Positions 45,332-56,400 of a stretch of DNA of 64,000 bases are shown piece after piece. Under the pieces are notes generated by a model that worked only from the letters and a program-made list of their open reading frames with translations, was not told the origin of the DNA and did not search any database. The stretch's first letter is position 1. Every line of letters starts with the position of its first letter. The stretch lies in the NCBI GenBank assembly GCA_009363175.1, contig CP045205.1:1488001-1552000 (forward strand). The letters are read 5' to 3'. Made by a program: the position numbers and the translations under genes. Origin of the DNA: Citrobacter telavivensis (GTDB lineage: Bacteria; Pseudomonadota; Gammaproteobacteria; Enterobacterales; Enterobacteriaceae).

Positions 45332-45802
45332 ATGAATACACAGCAGGGCTATACGCTCATCGAAACGCTGGTCGCGATGCTTATTATTGTCAGCCTGAGC
45401 GCAACGGGTCTCTACGGCTGGCAGCAGTGGCAGCAACAGCAACATCTCTGGCAGACAGCCTGTCAGCTGCGCGATTTCTTGCTGCAGCTACGGGAGGACG
45501 CCAACTGGCATAACCGCGACCACATCATTACCGCCATCAGGGAGGACGCGTCATGGTGTCTTGTCAGTTCGACAGCCTCACGAAATACCTGTACGCCGCG
45601 CTCTGCGCTCGTTTTTGTGCCGCTCTGGCGCGATGTCGATCTCGTCGGGGTCACCGCCTCGCTGGCGTTTTATGGTCAACGCAATACCGCGTGGCCGGGG
45701 AATATTCGCCTGAAAAATACGGCAGGAGAGTGGCGAGTGGTGGTTTCGCCCTGGGGACGCATTCGCCTGTGCGAACGCGACGATACCCAGGGCTGTCGGT
45801 GA
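45332..45802 (+). CDS. ppdA: Prepilin-like protein PpdA
   Basis: A 156-residue pseudopilin with the type IV prepilin leader: a short basic-polar head, cleavage after glycine in QGYTLIETLVAM, then a hydrophobic helix. It heads the ppdA-ppdB-ygdB-ppdC set. In E. coli these minor-pilin-like proteins prime a cryptic pilus or DNA-uptake-like fibre. Its TGA overlaps the GTG start of ppdB. Confidence 0.93.
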   Translation: MNTQQGYTLIETLVAMLIIVSLSATGLYGWQQWQQQQHLWQTACQLRDFLLQLREDANWHNRDHIITAIREDASWCLVSSTASRNTCTPRSALVFVPLWRDVDLVGVTASLAFYGQRNTAWPGNIRLKNTAGEWRVVVSPWGRIRLCERDDTQGCR

Positions 45803-46356
45803 GTGAGCGTGGTTTTTCTCTGCTTGAGGTACTGATTGCGATGGCAATCAGTAGCGTACTGTTGTTGGGGGCTGCCCGGTTTTTACCGGCGTTACAGCGC
45901 GATATTTTGCAGCAGACCCGCAAACTCGCGCTGGAGGATGACGTGTGGCAGCGGGTGTATACCGTCGCGAAGCACCTTCAACGCGCGGGATATTGTCACG
46001 GTAGTTGTCGTGGCGAAGGGGTAAACATTGCCGAGGCGGGCCAGTGCGTTATCGTACAGTGGGACGCAAACGCGAATGGTATCTGGGAAACCGAGCCGGT
46101 AAAGGAGGCTGAACAAACCGGATTTCGTCTGAATGACAACGTGCTGGAGACGCAGCGCGGCGCGAAAACGTGCGGCGGAAAAGGATGGGATAAAATGACC
46201 GATCCTGATGTTGTGCAGATTACGGCATTTGAGGTCACGCGCCAGGATATCGCGGGCTTTGCACCCGAACTGACCTTACATCTGCGCGGCAGTAGTCGGG
46301 CAGATCCGCAAACCGTGGCCGACGCGCGCTACAGCGTCAGCGGCTTTAATTTATGA
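45799..46356 (+). CDS. ppdB: Prepilin-like protein PpdB
   Basis: A 185-residue pseudopilin that starts with GTG at 45799, overlapping the ppdA stop as GTGA. The prepilin site is RGFSLLEVLIAM at the very N-terminus. The frame is open far upstream, but the prepilin leader fixes the start here. The C-terminal part has several cysteines (YCHGSC, QCVIV, KTCGG). It overlaps ygdB by four bases (ATGA). Confidence 0.92.
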   Translation: MSERGFSLLEVLIAMAISSVLLLGAARFLPALQRDILQQTRKLALEDDVWQRVYTVAKHLQRAGYCHGSCRGEGVNIAEAGQCVIVQWDANANGIWETEPVKEAEQTGFRLNDNVLETQRGAKTCGGKGWDKMTDPDVVQITAFEVTRQDIAGFAPELTLHLRGSSRADPQTVADARYSVSGFNL

Positions 46357-46760
46357 ATCGCGAGCGGGGCGTTTCCTCTCTGGCGCTGGTTCTGATGCTG
46401 TTGGTCCTCGGTAGCCTCCTGTTGCAGGGCGTTAATCAGCAGCAGAGCAGTTTTGCTTCGCGGGTGGCGATAGAAAGTCAGGCTTTGCAGCGCCAGGCTG
46501 TCGTGCAGTCAGCCATGGAGTGGGGCAGGATGCAGCAATGGTCAGTAAACTCCGATAAACCGTGTCGGTACTATGGAGAGGACAATGTTGCTGTTTGCCT
46601 GCGCAGACTCGCTGACAGTCGCGCGTTGCTTATTGCCAACTATCAGGGAACGTCCGTATGGCGAGAAGGCGAACAAAAGGAGGAATTCGTTATTTTTTCT
46701 CCTCATGGCTGGAGCGATTTCTGTCCGCTACGGGAGGCCGCATTATGCCAGATCCCCTGA
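46353..46760 (+). CDS. ygdB: DUF2509 pseudopilin-operon protein YgdB
   Basis: A 135-residue protein with an N-terminal hydrophobic helix preceded by a short head (MNRERGVSSLALVLMLLVLG), resembling a prepilin or PilX-like minor pilin, although the +5 glutamate is absent. It sits between ppdB and ppdC, overlapping both (4 and 16 bases). Function unproven; likely part of the same pseudopilus tip. Confidence 0.9.
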   Translation: MNRERGVSSLALVLMLLVLGSLLLQGVNQQQSSFASRVAIESQALQRQAVVQSAMEWGRMQQWSVNSDKPCRYYGEDNVAVCLRRLADSRALLIANYQGTSVWREGEQKEEFVIFSPHGWSDFCPLREAALCQIP

Positions 46761-47065
46761 GCCGACAGCGTGGGTTTAGCTTGCCGGAAGTGATACTGGC
46801 AATGGTCCTCATGGTGATGGTGGTGACGGCGCTTTCCGGGTATCAGCGCGCGTTGATGAACAGTTTTTTCATCAGAGGTCAGTATCTTCAGCTCTGGCGG
46901 CAGGGCTGGCAGCAGACGCAACTGCATTCGTTTTCGCCACCTGTTAACTGGCAGGTTAACCGGATGCAGACAACGCAGGCGGGATGTGTCAGCATCAGCG
47001 TTACGCTATCTTCACCTCAGGGCAGGCAGGGGAAAATGACGCGCCTGCACTGCCTAAACCGTTAG
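46745..47065 (+). CDS. ppdC: Prepilin-like protein PpdC
   Basis: A 106-residue pseudopilin with a prepilin leader and site RQRGFSLPEVILAMV. The start at 46745 puts the leader at the N-terminus; the longer frame is read-through of ygdB in another frame. recC begins 15 bases after the stop. Confidence 0.9.
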   Translation: MPDPLSRQRGFSLPEVILAMVLMVMVVTALSGYQRALMNSFFIRGQYLQLWRQGWQQTQLHSFSPPVNWQVNRMQTTQAGCVSISVTLSSPQGRQGKMTRLHCLNR

Positions 47066-47080
47066 TTGCCAGGAGTCTCT

Positions 47081-50000
47081 ATGTTAAGGGTCTACCACTC
47101 AAACCGTCTGGATGTGCTGGAAGCATTGATGGAGTTCATCGTCGAGCGCGAACGGCTGGACGATCCCTTTGAGCCAGAAATGATTCTGGTGCAGAGTACC
47201 GGGATGGCGCAGTGGTTACAGATGACCCTTTCGCAGAAATTTGGTATTGCCGCCAACATAGAATTCCCACTCCCGGCAAGCTTTATCTGGGATATGTTCG
47301 TCCGCGTACTGCCGGAGATCCCCAAAGAGAGCGCCTTCAACAAACAAAGCATGAGCTGGAAGTTGATGACGCTGCTCCCGCAACTGCTGGATCATGACGA
47401 CTTTGCGCTTTTACGCCACTATCTGACGGACGATACCGACAAGCGTAAGCTGTTTCAGCTGTCGTCGCGCGCGGCGGATCTTTTCGATCAGTACCTGGTG
47501 TATCGACCGGAATGGCTAACGCAGTGGGAAGCGGGGCGAACGGTCGAGGGGTTAGGCGAGGCGCAATGCTGGCAGGCGCCGCTGTGGAAAGCGTTGGTGG
47601 AGTACACCGATACGCTGGGTCAGCCGCGCTGGCATCGTGCTAATCTCTATCAACGGTTTATCCAGACTCTCGAAAATACCGATACCTGCCCGCCAGGCCT
47701 CCCTTCCCGTGTGTTTATCTGCGGGATCTCCGCGTTGCCGCCCGTGTACCTACAGGCATTGCAGGCGCTCGGCAAACATATCGACATTCATCTGCTCTTC
47801 ACCAATCCCTGCCGCTACTACTGGGGCGATATAAAAGACCCGGCGTATCTGGCAAAGCTGCTGGCGCGTCAGCGGCGACATAGTTTTGAAGACCGCCATT
47901 TACCCCTGTTCCGTGACAATTCGAATGCCGAAAGTTTGTTTAACGGCGATGGTGAACAGGATGTCGGTAACCCGATGCTGGCCTCGTGGGGGAAACTGGG
48001 ACGTGACTATATTTATCTGCTCTCAGAACTGGAAAACAGCCAGGAGCTTGATGCGTTTGTCGATGTGACCCCGGATAACCTGCTGCATAACATTCAGGCC
48101 GATATCCTTGAGCTGGAAAACCGCGCAGTGGCGGGGGTGAGCCTGGAAGAGTATTCGCGCAGCGATAATAAGCGACGCCTTGACCTGGATGACACCAGCG
48201 TCACCTTTCACGTCTGTCATAGCCCACAGCGTGAAGTTGAAATCCTCCACGATCGTCTGCTGGCGATGCTGGAAGCGGACCCAACGCTCACCCCGCGCGA
48301 CATCATCGTGATGGTGGCGGATATCGACAGTTATAGCCCGTTTATTCAGGCGGTCTTTGGCAGCGCCCCTGCAGAGCGTTATCTGCCTTATGCCATTTCC
48401 GACCGCCGGGCGCGTCAGTCGCATCCGGTATTGCAGGCGTTCATCAGCCTGCTGTCACTGCCTGACAGTCGCTTTATTTCTGAGGATGTGCTGGCGCTGC
48501 TGGATGTCCCGGTGCTGGCGGCGCGCTTCAATATCAACGAAGAAGGGCTGCGCTATTTGCGACTGTGGGTCAATGAGTCGGGCATTCGCTGGGGAATTGA
48601 TGATGACAACGTGCGGGAGCTGGAACTTCCGGCAACGGGACAGCATACGTGGCAATTTGGCCTCACGCGTATGCTTTTGGGCTATGCCATGGAAAGTGCG
48701 CAGGGCGAGTGGCAGTCCGTTCTGCCTTATGATGAGTCCAGCGGGCTGATAGCCGAGCTGGTGGGGCATCTGGCGTCATTACTGATGCAGCTTAATCTCT
48801 GGCGTCGTAGTCTGGCACAGGAGCGTCCGCTGGAAGAGTGGCTGCCGGTGTGTCGTGAGATGCTCAACGACTTCTTCCTGCCGGACACTGAAACCGAGGC
48901 GGCCATGACGCTTATCGAGCAACAGTGGCAGGCGATGATCGCCGAAGGATTGAAGGCTGAATATGACGACGCGGTCCCCCTGTCACTGCTGCGCGATGAG
49001 CTGGCGCAGCGGTTGGATCAGGAGCGGATCAGCCAGCGTTTTTTAGCCGGGCCGGTGAACATCTGTACTCTGATGCCGATGCGTTCTATTCCCTTCAAAG
49101 TCGTCTGCCTGCTGGGAATGAACGACGGTGTCTATCCGCGCCAGCTTGCGCCGCTCGGCTTTGATCTCATGAACCAGAAACCGATGCGTGGGGATCGCAG
49201 TCGTCGTGATGACGACCGTTATCTGTTCCTTGAGGCCTTAATTTCTGCCCAGCAGTCGCTTTACATCAGCTACATCGGGCGCTCGATCCAGGATAACAGC
49301 GAACGCTTCCCTTCCGTGCTGGTTCAGGAACTGCTCGATTACATCGGACAAAGCCACTATTTGCCGGGTGACGAAGCATTGACCAGCGATGAGAGCGAGA
49401 AACGGGTCAAAGCGCATATCGCCCGACTGCATACCCGCATGCCGTTCGATGCGCAAAATTTCCTGCCCGGCGAGCAGCAGAGCTACGCCAGCGAGTGGTT
49501 GCCCGCGGCAAGCCGTTGCGGAGAGGCCCATAGCGATTTTGTGCAGCCGTTGGCCTTTGACATGCCAGAGATGCTGAGTCTGGAAACGCTGCAACGTTTC
49601 TGGGCGCATCCAGTACGGGCGTTTTTTCAGCAGCGCTTGCAGGTCAATTTCCGCTCCGAAGAGAGTGAAATCCCGGATACCGAACCATTTACCCTGGAAG
49701 GACTAACCCGTTATCAGCTCAACCAGCAGTTACTGAATGCACTGGTCGAACAGGAGGATGCCGAACGTCTGTTCCGTCGCTTCCGCGCGGCGGGGGATCT
49801 GCCGTATGGGGCTTATGGCGAGATCCTCTGGGAAGTTCAGCATCAGGAAATGCAGACGCTGGCGGACAGGATCGTGGCCTGCCGTCAGCCGAGCCAAAGT
49901 CTGGAGGTCGATCTGCACTGTAACGGCGTACAGTTGACCGGGTGGCTACCGCAGGTGCAGGAAGATGGGCTGCTGCGCTGGCGGCCTTCGTTAATCAGCA

Positions 50001-50449
50001 TTTCACAAGGCGTGCAACTTTGGCTCGAACACCTTGTCTATTGTGCCTGCGGGGGAAAAGGTGAAAGCCGGCTGTTTTTGCGAAAAGACGGAGAGTGGCG
50101 TTTCCCACCGCTGGAAAAAGAGCAGGCATTGGGTTACCTGGCGCAACTGATTGACGGATATCGCGAAGGAATGTCCGCACCGCTGCTGGTGCTTCCGGAA
50201 AGCGGCGGCGCGTGGATAAAAACCTGTTATGACGCGGCAAATGATGCCATGTTAGATGACGATGATACGCGACAAAAAGCCCGCGTGAAGTTTATGCAGG
50301 CTTACGAAGGCAACATGGTCGTGCGTGGCGAAGGCGAGGATATCTGGTATCAGCGCCTGTGGCGGCAACTGGACTCCGAGACCCTGGAGGCCATTATTTT
50401 GCAGTCACAACGTTACCTGCTTCCGCTTTTCAGATTTAATCAGTCGTGA
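47081..50449 (+). CDS. recC: RecBCD subunit RecC
   Basis: The 1122-residue RecC subunit, the same length as in E. coli. It splits the duplex ahead of the motors and scans for Chi with its inactive helicase-like channel. The start at 47081 (MLRVYHSNRLDV) follows an AGGAG element. It is separated from recB-recD by ptrA. No frame damage seen. Confidence 0.98.
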   Translation: MLRVYHSNRLDVLEALMEFIVERERLDDPFEPEMILVQSTGMAQWLQMTLSQKFGIAANIEFPLPASFIWDMFVRVLPEIPKESAFNKQSMSWKLMTLLPQLLDHDDFALLRHYLTDDTDKRKLFQLSSRAADLFDQYLVYRPEWLTQWEAGRTVEGLGEAQCWQAPLWKALVEYTDTLGQPRWHRANLYQRFIQTLENTDTCPPGLPSRVFICGISALPPVYLQALQALGKHIDIHLLFTNPCRYYWGDIKDPAYLAKLLARQRRHSFEDRHLPLFRDNSNAESLFNGDGEQDVGNPMLASWGKLGRDYIYLLSELENSQELDAFVDVTPDNLLHNIQADILELENRAVAGVSLEEYSRSDNKRRLDLDDTSVTFHVCHSPQREVEILHDRLLAMLEADPTLTPRDIIVMVADIDSYSPFIQAVFGSAPAERYLPYAISDRRARQSHPVLQAFISLLSLPDSRFISEDVLALLDVPVLAARFNINEEGLRYLRLWVNESGIRWGIDDDNVRELELPATGQHTWQFGLTRMLLGYAMESAQGEWQSVLPYDESSGLIAELVGHLASLLMQLNLWRRSLAQERPLEEWLPVCREMLNDFFLPDTETEAAMTLIEQQWQAMIAEGLKAEYDDAVPLSLLRDELAQRLDQERISQRFLAGPVNICTLMPMRSIPFKVVCLLGMNDGVYPRQLAPLGFDLMNQKPMRGDRSRRDDDRYLFLEALISAQQSLYISYIGRSIQDNSERFPSVLVQELLDYIGQSHYLPGDEALTSDESEKRVKAHIARLHTRMPFDAQNFLPGEQQSYASEWLPAASRCGEAHSDFVQPLAFDMPEMLSLETLQRFWAHPVRAFFQQRLQVNFRSEESEIPDTEPFTLEGLTRYQLNQQLLNALVEQEDAERLFRRFRAAGDLPYGAYGEILWEVQHQEMQTLADRIVACRQPSQSLEVDLHCNGVQLTGWLPQVQEDGLLRWRPSLISISQGVQLWLEHLVYCACGGKGESRLFLRKDGEWRFPPLEKEQALGYLAQLIDGYREGMSAPLLVLPESGGAWIKTCYDAANDAMLDDDDTRQKARVKFMQAYEGNMVVRGEGEDIWYQRLWRQLDSETLEAIILQSQRYLLPLFRFNQS

Positions 50450-50562
50450 TGATTGTATAAAAATTGCGCAATTTTGATGCTTCCTTTATGATGCGTTGCC
50501 CTGCTCAGAGAAGCATCCAACATGTCTTTGCGCAGAAAGAAAGTTAATGATGAGGTTCTTGA

Positions 50563-53451
50563 ATGCCCCGCAGCACCTGGTTCAAAGCGTTACTGTTGTT
50601 GGTCGCCTTTTGGGCGCCCTTAAGTCAGGCAGACACCGGTTGGCAGCCCATTGCGGAAACCATCCGTAAAAGCGACAAAGATACCCGCCAGTATCAGGCC
50701 ATTCGTCTGGATAATGGCATGGTGGTATTACTGGTATCCGACCCGCAAGCGGTGAAATCGCTTTCTGCGCTGGTGGTACCCGTGGGGTCGCTGGAAGATC
50801 CCGATGCGCATCAGGGACTGGCACATTATCTTGAGCACATGTGTCTGATGGGATCGAAAAAGTACCCACAGGCCGACAGCCTGGCGGAATACCTGAAATT
50901 GCACGGCGGCAGCCACAATGCCAGTACCGCGCCGTACCGTACCGCGTTCTACCTGGAAGTGGAGAACGACGCGCTTACCGGTGCTGTTGATCGTCTGGCC
51001 GATGCCATTGCCGAACCGCTGCTGGATAAAAAATATGCCGATCGTGAGCGCAATGCGGTAAACGCAGAGCTGACGATGGCGCGCACCCGTGACGGGATGC
51101 GGATGGCGCAGGTGAGTGCGGAAACCATCAACCCGGCGCATCCTGGTTCACGTTTTTCCGGTGGTAATCTGGAAACCTTAAAAGACAAACCGGGTAACCC
51201 GGTGCAGCAGGCATTGCGCGATTTTCACAGCAAGTATTACTCCGCCAATCTGATGAAAGCGGTTATCTACAGCAATAAGCCTTTGCCGGACCTGGCAAAG
51301 ATTGCTGCAGAGACCTTTGGGCGGGTGCCAAACAAGAATATCGAAAAGCCGGAAATTACCGTTCCGGTTGTCACCGATGCGCAGAAGGGCGTCATTATCC
51401 ATTACGTTCCTGCGCTGCCGCGTAAAGTGCTGCGCGTTGAGTTCCGAATTGACAACAACAGCGCGCAGTTTCGCAGTAAAACCGACGAGCTGATCACATA
51501 TCTGATTGGCAACCGTAGTTCGGGTACGCTTTCTGACTGGCTGCAAAAGCAAGGGCTGGTGGAAGGCATTCGCGCGGATTCCGATCCGGTGGTCAACGGC
51601 AACAGCGGTGTGTTAGCCATTTCCGCCACGCTGACCGATAAAGGCCTGGCAAATCGCGAAGAGGTTGTCGCGGCTATTTTCAGCTATCTCAACCTGTTAC
51701 GTGATAAGGGTGTGGATAAACGCTACTTTGACGAGCTGTCGCATGTGCTTGATCTCGACTTCCGTTATCCGTCGATCACCCGTGATATGGATTACGTCGA
51801 GTGGCTGGCGGATACCATGATCCGCGTGCCGGTGGCGCATACGCTGGATGCGGTGAACATCGCCGATCGGTACGATGCGAAAGCGATTCAGGCGCGTCTG
51901 GAGATGATGACGCCGCAAAATGCGCGTATCTGGTACATCAGCCCGAAAGAACCGCACAACAAAACTGCTTACTTTGTTGATGCCCCTTATCAGGTCAATA
52001 AAATCAGCAAGCAGACCTTCAGCGACTGGCAGAATAAAGCGCAGGGTATTGCGCTGTCTCTGCCGGAACTGAACCCCTATATTCCTGACGATTTCACGCT
52101 GATTAAACCGGAAAAGAAATATGACCGTCCGGCGCTGATCGTGGATAAGCCTGATCTGCGCGTGGTGTACACCTCGAGCCAACATTTTGCCAGCGAACCA
52201 AAGGCGGACGTGAGCGTCATTCTGCGTAATCCGCAGGCGATGGACAGCGCCAGGAATCAGGTTATGTTTGCGCTGAACGACTATCTGGCGGGGATTGCGC
52301 TCGACCAGTTAAGTAATCAGGCGGCAGTGGGGGGCATCGGTTTTTCAACCAACGCCAACAATGGCTTAATGCTCAACGCTGACGGCTACACACAGCGTTT
52401 ACCGCAGCTTTTCCAGGCATTGCTTGAAGGCTACTTCAGCTACACCGCAACCGAGGAGCAGCTTGAGCAGGCGAAATCCTGGTATAGCCAGATGATGGAT
52501 TCCGCCGAGAAAGGGAAAGCTTACGAGCAGGCGATTATGCCGGTGCAGATGATCTCTCAGGTGCCCTATTTCTCGCGCGATGAGCGGCGCGCGCTGCTGC
52601 CGTCGATCACCCTGAAAGAGGTGATGGCCTACCGTGAAGCGTTAAAATCGGGTGCCCGTCCGGAATTCCTGGCAATTGGCAACATGAGCGAAGCGCAGGT
52701 CACAACGATGGCGCGGGATATCCAGAAACAGCTTGGCGCGAACGGTTCCGAATGGTGTCGCAACAAAGATGTGCTGGTGGATAAGAAGCAGTCGATCATT
52801 TTTGAAAAAGCGGGCAGCAGCACCGACTCTGCACTGGCGGCGGTATTTGTTCCCACCGGCTATGATGAGTATGCCAGCGCGGCCTACAGCGCCATGCTGG
52901 GTCAGATTGTTCAGCCGTGGTTCTACAATCAACTGCGTACGGAAGAGCAGTTAGGATATGCGGTGTTCGCCTTCCCGATGAGCGTCGGACGTCAGTGGGG
53001 GATGGGCTTCCTGCTGCAAAGCAGCGATAAACAGCCGTCATATCTTTGGGATCGCTATAAGGCGTTTTTCCCCACGGCGGAGGAGAAGCTGCGGGCGATG
53101 AAACCGGAAGAGTTTGCCCAGATTAAGCAGGCTATCGTCGCGCAGATGTTGCAGGCACCGCAAACGCTGGGTGAAGAGGCATCGAAATTAAGCAAAGATT
53201 TCGATCGCGGTAATATGCGATTCGATTCACGTGATAAAATTGTGGCTCAGATAAAACAGCTGACGCCGCAAAAACTTGCTGATTTCTTCCATCAGGCGGT
53301 GGTAGAGCCGCAAGGCGTGGCGGTACTGTCGCAGATTTCCGGTGGTCAAAACGGGAAGCCACACTATGTGCACCCGGAAGGCTGGAAAGTGTGGGACAAC
53401 GTCAGCGCGTTGCAGCAAACTTTGCCCCTGGTGAGAGAACAGAATGAATGA
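50563..53451 (+). CDS. ptrA: Periplasmic zinc protease III (pitrilysin) PtrA
   Basis: A 962-residue M16 protease with a signal peptide (WFKALLLLVAFWAPLSQA). The inverted zinc motif HYLEH is at about residues 88-92. It cuts small peptides under about 7 kDa in the periplasm. It is embedded in the rec operon without functional link and overlaps recB by eight bases. Confidence 0.98.
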   Translation: MPRSTWFKALLLLVAFWAPLSQADTGWQPIAETIRKSDKDTRQYQAIRLDNGMVVLLVSDPQAVKSLSALVVPVGSLEDPDAHQGLAHYLEHMCLMGSKKYPQADSLAEYLKLHGGSHNASTAPYRTAFYLEVENDALTGAVDRLADAIAEPLLDKKYADRERNAVNAELTMARTRDGMRMAQVSAETINPAHPGSRFSGGNLETLKDKPGNPVQQALRDFHSKYYSANLMKAVIYSNKPLPDLAKIAAETFGRVPNKNIEKPEITVPVVTDAQKGVIIHYVPALPRKVLRVEFRIDNNSAQFRSKTDELITYLIGNRSSGTLSDWLQKQGLVEGIRADSDPVVNGNSGVLAISATLTDKGLANREEVVAAIFSYLNLLRDKGVDKRYFDELSHVLDLDFRYPSITRDMDYVEWLADTMIRVPVAHTLDAVNIADRYDAKAIQARLEMMTPQNARIWYISPKEPHNKTAYFVDAPYQVNKISKQTFSDWQNKAQGIALSLPELNPYIPDDFTLIKPEKKYDRPALIVDKPDLRVVYTSSQHFASEPKADVSVILRNPQAMDSARNQVMFALNDYLAGIALDQLSNQAAVGGIGFSTNANNGLMLNADGYTQRLPQLFQALLEGYFSYTATEEQLEQAKSWYSQMMDSAEKGKAYEQAIMPVQMISQVPYFSRDERRALLPSITLKEVMAYREALKSGARPEFLAIGNMSEAQVTTMARDIQKQLGANGSEWCRNKDVLVDKKQSIIFEKAGSSTDSALAAVFVPTGYDEYASAAYSAMLGQIVQPWFYNQLRTEEQLGYAVFAFPMSVGRQWGMGFLLQSSDKQPSYLWDRYKAFFPTAEEKLRAMKPEEFAQIKQAIVAQMLQAPQTLGEEASKLSKDFDRGNMRFDSRDKIVAQIKQLTPQKLADFFHQAVVEPQGVAVLSQISGGQNGKPHYVHPEGWKVWDNVSALQQTLPLVREQNE

Positions 53452-56400
53452 TGTCGCCGAGTCCCTTGATCCCCTGCGCTTGCCCCTCACGGGCGAGCGC
53501 CTGATTGAAGCCTCTGCGGGCACCGGCAAAACCTTTACTATCGCGGCGCTCTATCTGCGTCTGCTCCTCGGACTTGGCGGTTCCACTGCCTTTCCCCGTC
53601 CCCTGACCGTTGAAGAACTGCTGGTGGTGACCTTTACCGAGGCCGCCACCGACGAGTTGCGTGGTCGCATCCGCAGTAATATTCATGAGCTGCGGATAGC
53701 CTGTCTGCGCGAATCGACCGACAATCCCCTTTATGCCCGTCTGCTGGACGAGATCGACGATAAAAAGCAGGCGGCTCAGTGGCTGCTGCTCGCCGAGAGA
53801 CAGATGGATGAGGCGGCGGTGTTCACCATCCACGGTTTTTGTCAGCGCATGCTGAGTCTGAATGCCTTCGAATCCGGCATGTTGTTTGAGCAACAGTTGA
53901 TCGAAGATGAATCTCTGCTGCGCTACCAGGCCTGCGCGGATTTTTGGCGTCGACACTGTTACCCCTTATCACGTGACATTGCCCAGGTAGTGTTTGAAAC
54001 GTGGAAAGGACCGCAGGCGCTGCTGGCAGATATTAACCGTTACCTGCAAGGGGAAGCGCCGGTCATCAAAGCGCCGCCGCCGGATGATGAAACGCTGGCG
54101 TCCCGTCATCAACAGATCGTGCAGCGAATCAACGCGCTTAAACAACAGTGGTGTGACGCGGTGGGTGAGCTTGAGGGATTGATGGAAGCCTCAGACATCG
54201 ACCGGCGTAAATTTAATCGTGGCAACCAGGGTAAATGGATCGAGAAGATCAGCGTCTGGGCTCAATCCGGGACGCAAAGCTACCAGTTGCCAGAGGCACT
54301 GGAGAAATTCTCGCAGCGTTTTCTTGAGGATCGCACCAAAGAAGGCGGTGCTGTGCCGCAGCATCCGCTGTTTGTCGCGATAGATGAACTGTTGTCAGAA
54401 CCTTTGACCCTCAGAGATCTGCTGATCACCCGTGCGCTGGCGGAGATCCGTGAGACGGTGGCGAAAGAAAAACGTCGCCGGGGTGAGCTGGGATTTGACG
54501 ATATGCTCAGTCGACTGGATGGCGCGCTGCGCAGTGAAAGCGGCGATGCGCTGGCAGCGGCGATTCGAGCCCGCTTCCCGGTGGCGATGATCGATGAGTT
54601 CCAGGATACCGATCCGCAACAATACCGCATTTTCCGTCGCATCTGGCAGCATCAGCCGGACACCGCGCTGTTGCTGATAGGCGACCCCAAGCAGGCGATT
54701 TATGCGTTTCGCGGCGCGGATATTTTTACCTATATGAAGGCCCGCGGTGAGGTCAGCGCGCACTATACCCTCGACACCAACTGGCGTTCCGCGCCGGGCA
54801 TGGTGAACAGCGTCAACAGGCTGTTCGGCCTGATGGACGATGCCTTTATGTTTCGCGAGATCCCGTTTCAGCCGGTGAAATACGCCGATAAAAATCAGTC
54901 GCTGCGTTTTGAATTTCATGGCGAAACTCAGCCCGCGATGACGATGTGGCTGATGCAAGGGGAAAGCTGCGGAGTAGGGGATTATCAAAGCTATATGGCG
55001 CAGGTGTGCGCCGCGCAGATCCGCGACTGGCTGAAGGCCGGGTTGAGCGGTGAGGCGATACTTTTCAACGGCAAGGATGCGCGTCCGGTGAGTGCGGCGG
55101 ATATCAGCGTGCTGGTACGTAGCCGTCAGGAAGCGGCGCTGGTGCGCGACGCCCTGACGCATCTGGCGATCCCTTCCGTGTATCTTTCCAACCGCGACAG
55201 CGTGTTTGAAACGCTGGAAGCGCAGGAGATGCTCTGGGTTTTACAGGCGGTGATGGCACCGGAAAAGGAAAATACGCTGCGTAGCGCACTGGCAACCTCC
55301 ATGATGGGGTTGAACGCGCGCGACATTGACATGCTCAACGACAATGAAAATGCCTGGGATCAGGTGGTCGAAGAGTTTGTCGGCTACCGCCAGATCTGGC
55401 AGAAACGGGGCGTGATGCCGATGCTGCGCGCGCTGATGTCGACGCGAAAGATTGCGGAAAATCTGCTGGCGACGGCGGGGGGCGAACGTCGCCTGACCGA
55501 TATTTTGCACATTAGCGAGTTGTTGCAGGAGGCGGCTTCGCAACTGGAAAGCGAGCATGCACTGGTACGCTGGCTTTCGCAGCATATTCTTGAGCCTGAC
55601 AGCAACGCCTACAGCCAGCAAATGCGCCTGGAAAGCGACAACCATCTGGTGCAAATCGTCACTATCCATAAGTCAAAAGGGCTGGAGTATCCGCTGGTCT
55701 GGCTGCCGTTTATCACTCATTTCCGCATTCAGGATCAGGCGTTTTATCACGATCGCAACTCGTTTGAAGCGGTACTGGATCTGAGCGAAGCGGACGAAAG
55801 CGTGGCGCTGGCAGAAGCCGAACGGTTGGCGGAAGATCTGCGTTTACTGTACGTGGCGCTGACCCGTTCAGTCTGGCACTGTAGTCTGGGCGTCGCCCCT
55901 CTGGTGCGTCGTCGGGGCGATAAAAAGGGCGATACCGATGTGCATCAGAGCGCGCTGGGGCGTCTGCTGCAAAAGGGCGAACCGATGGATGCCGCCGGGC
56001 TACGCGCGGCGATAGAGGCGGTTTGCGATGAGAACATCATCTGTCTTGTCCCGGAAGCGGTCAGCATGGAGCCGTTGCCCGTCACTGCGGCGAGCGGGGC
56101 GTCGCTGAATGCCCGACGAGTACAACGAACGCCTGGCGACAGTTGGCGGGTGACCAGTTATTCTGGCCTGCAACAGCGCGGTCATGGTATTGCGCAGGAT
56201 CTCATGCCGCGACTGGATATCGATGCGACTGGCGTCGGTGAGGTGGTTGAGGAACCTGAACTGACGCCGCACCAGTTTCCGCGCGGTGCGTCGCCGGGGA
56301 CGTTTTTACACAGCCTGTTTGAAGATCTCGATTTTACCCAACCGGTAGAGGCTGCCTGGGTGCAGGACAAACTGGCGCTTGGCGGTTATGACGCCGGTTG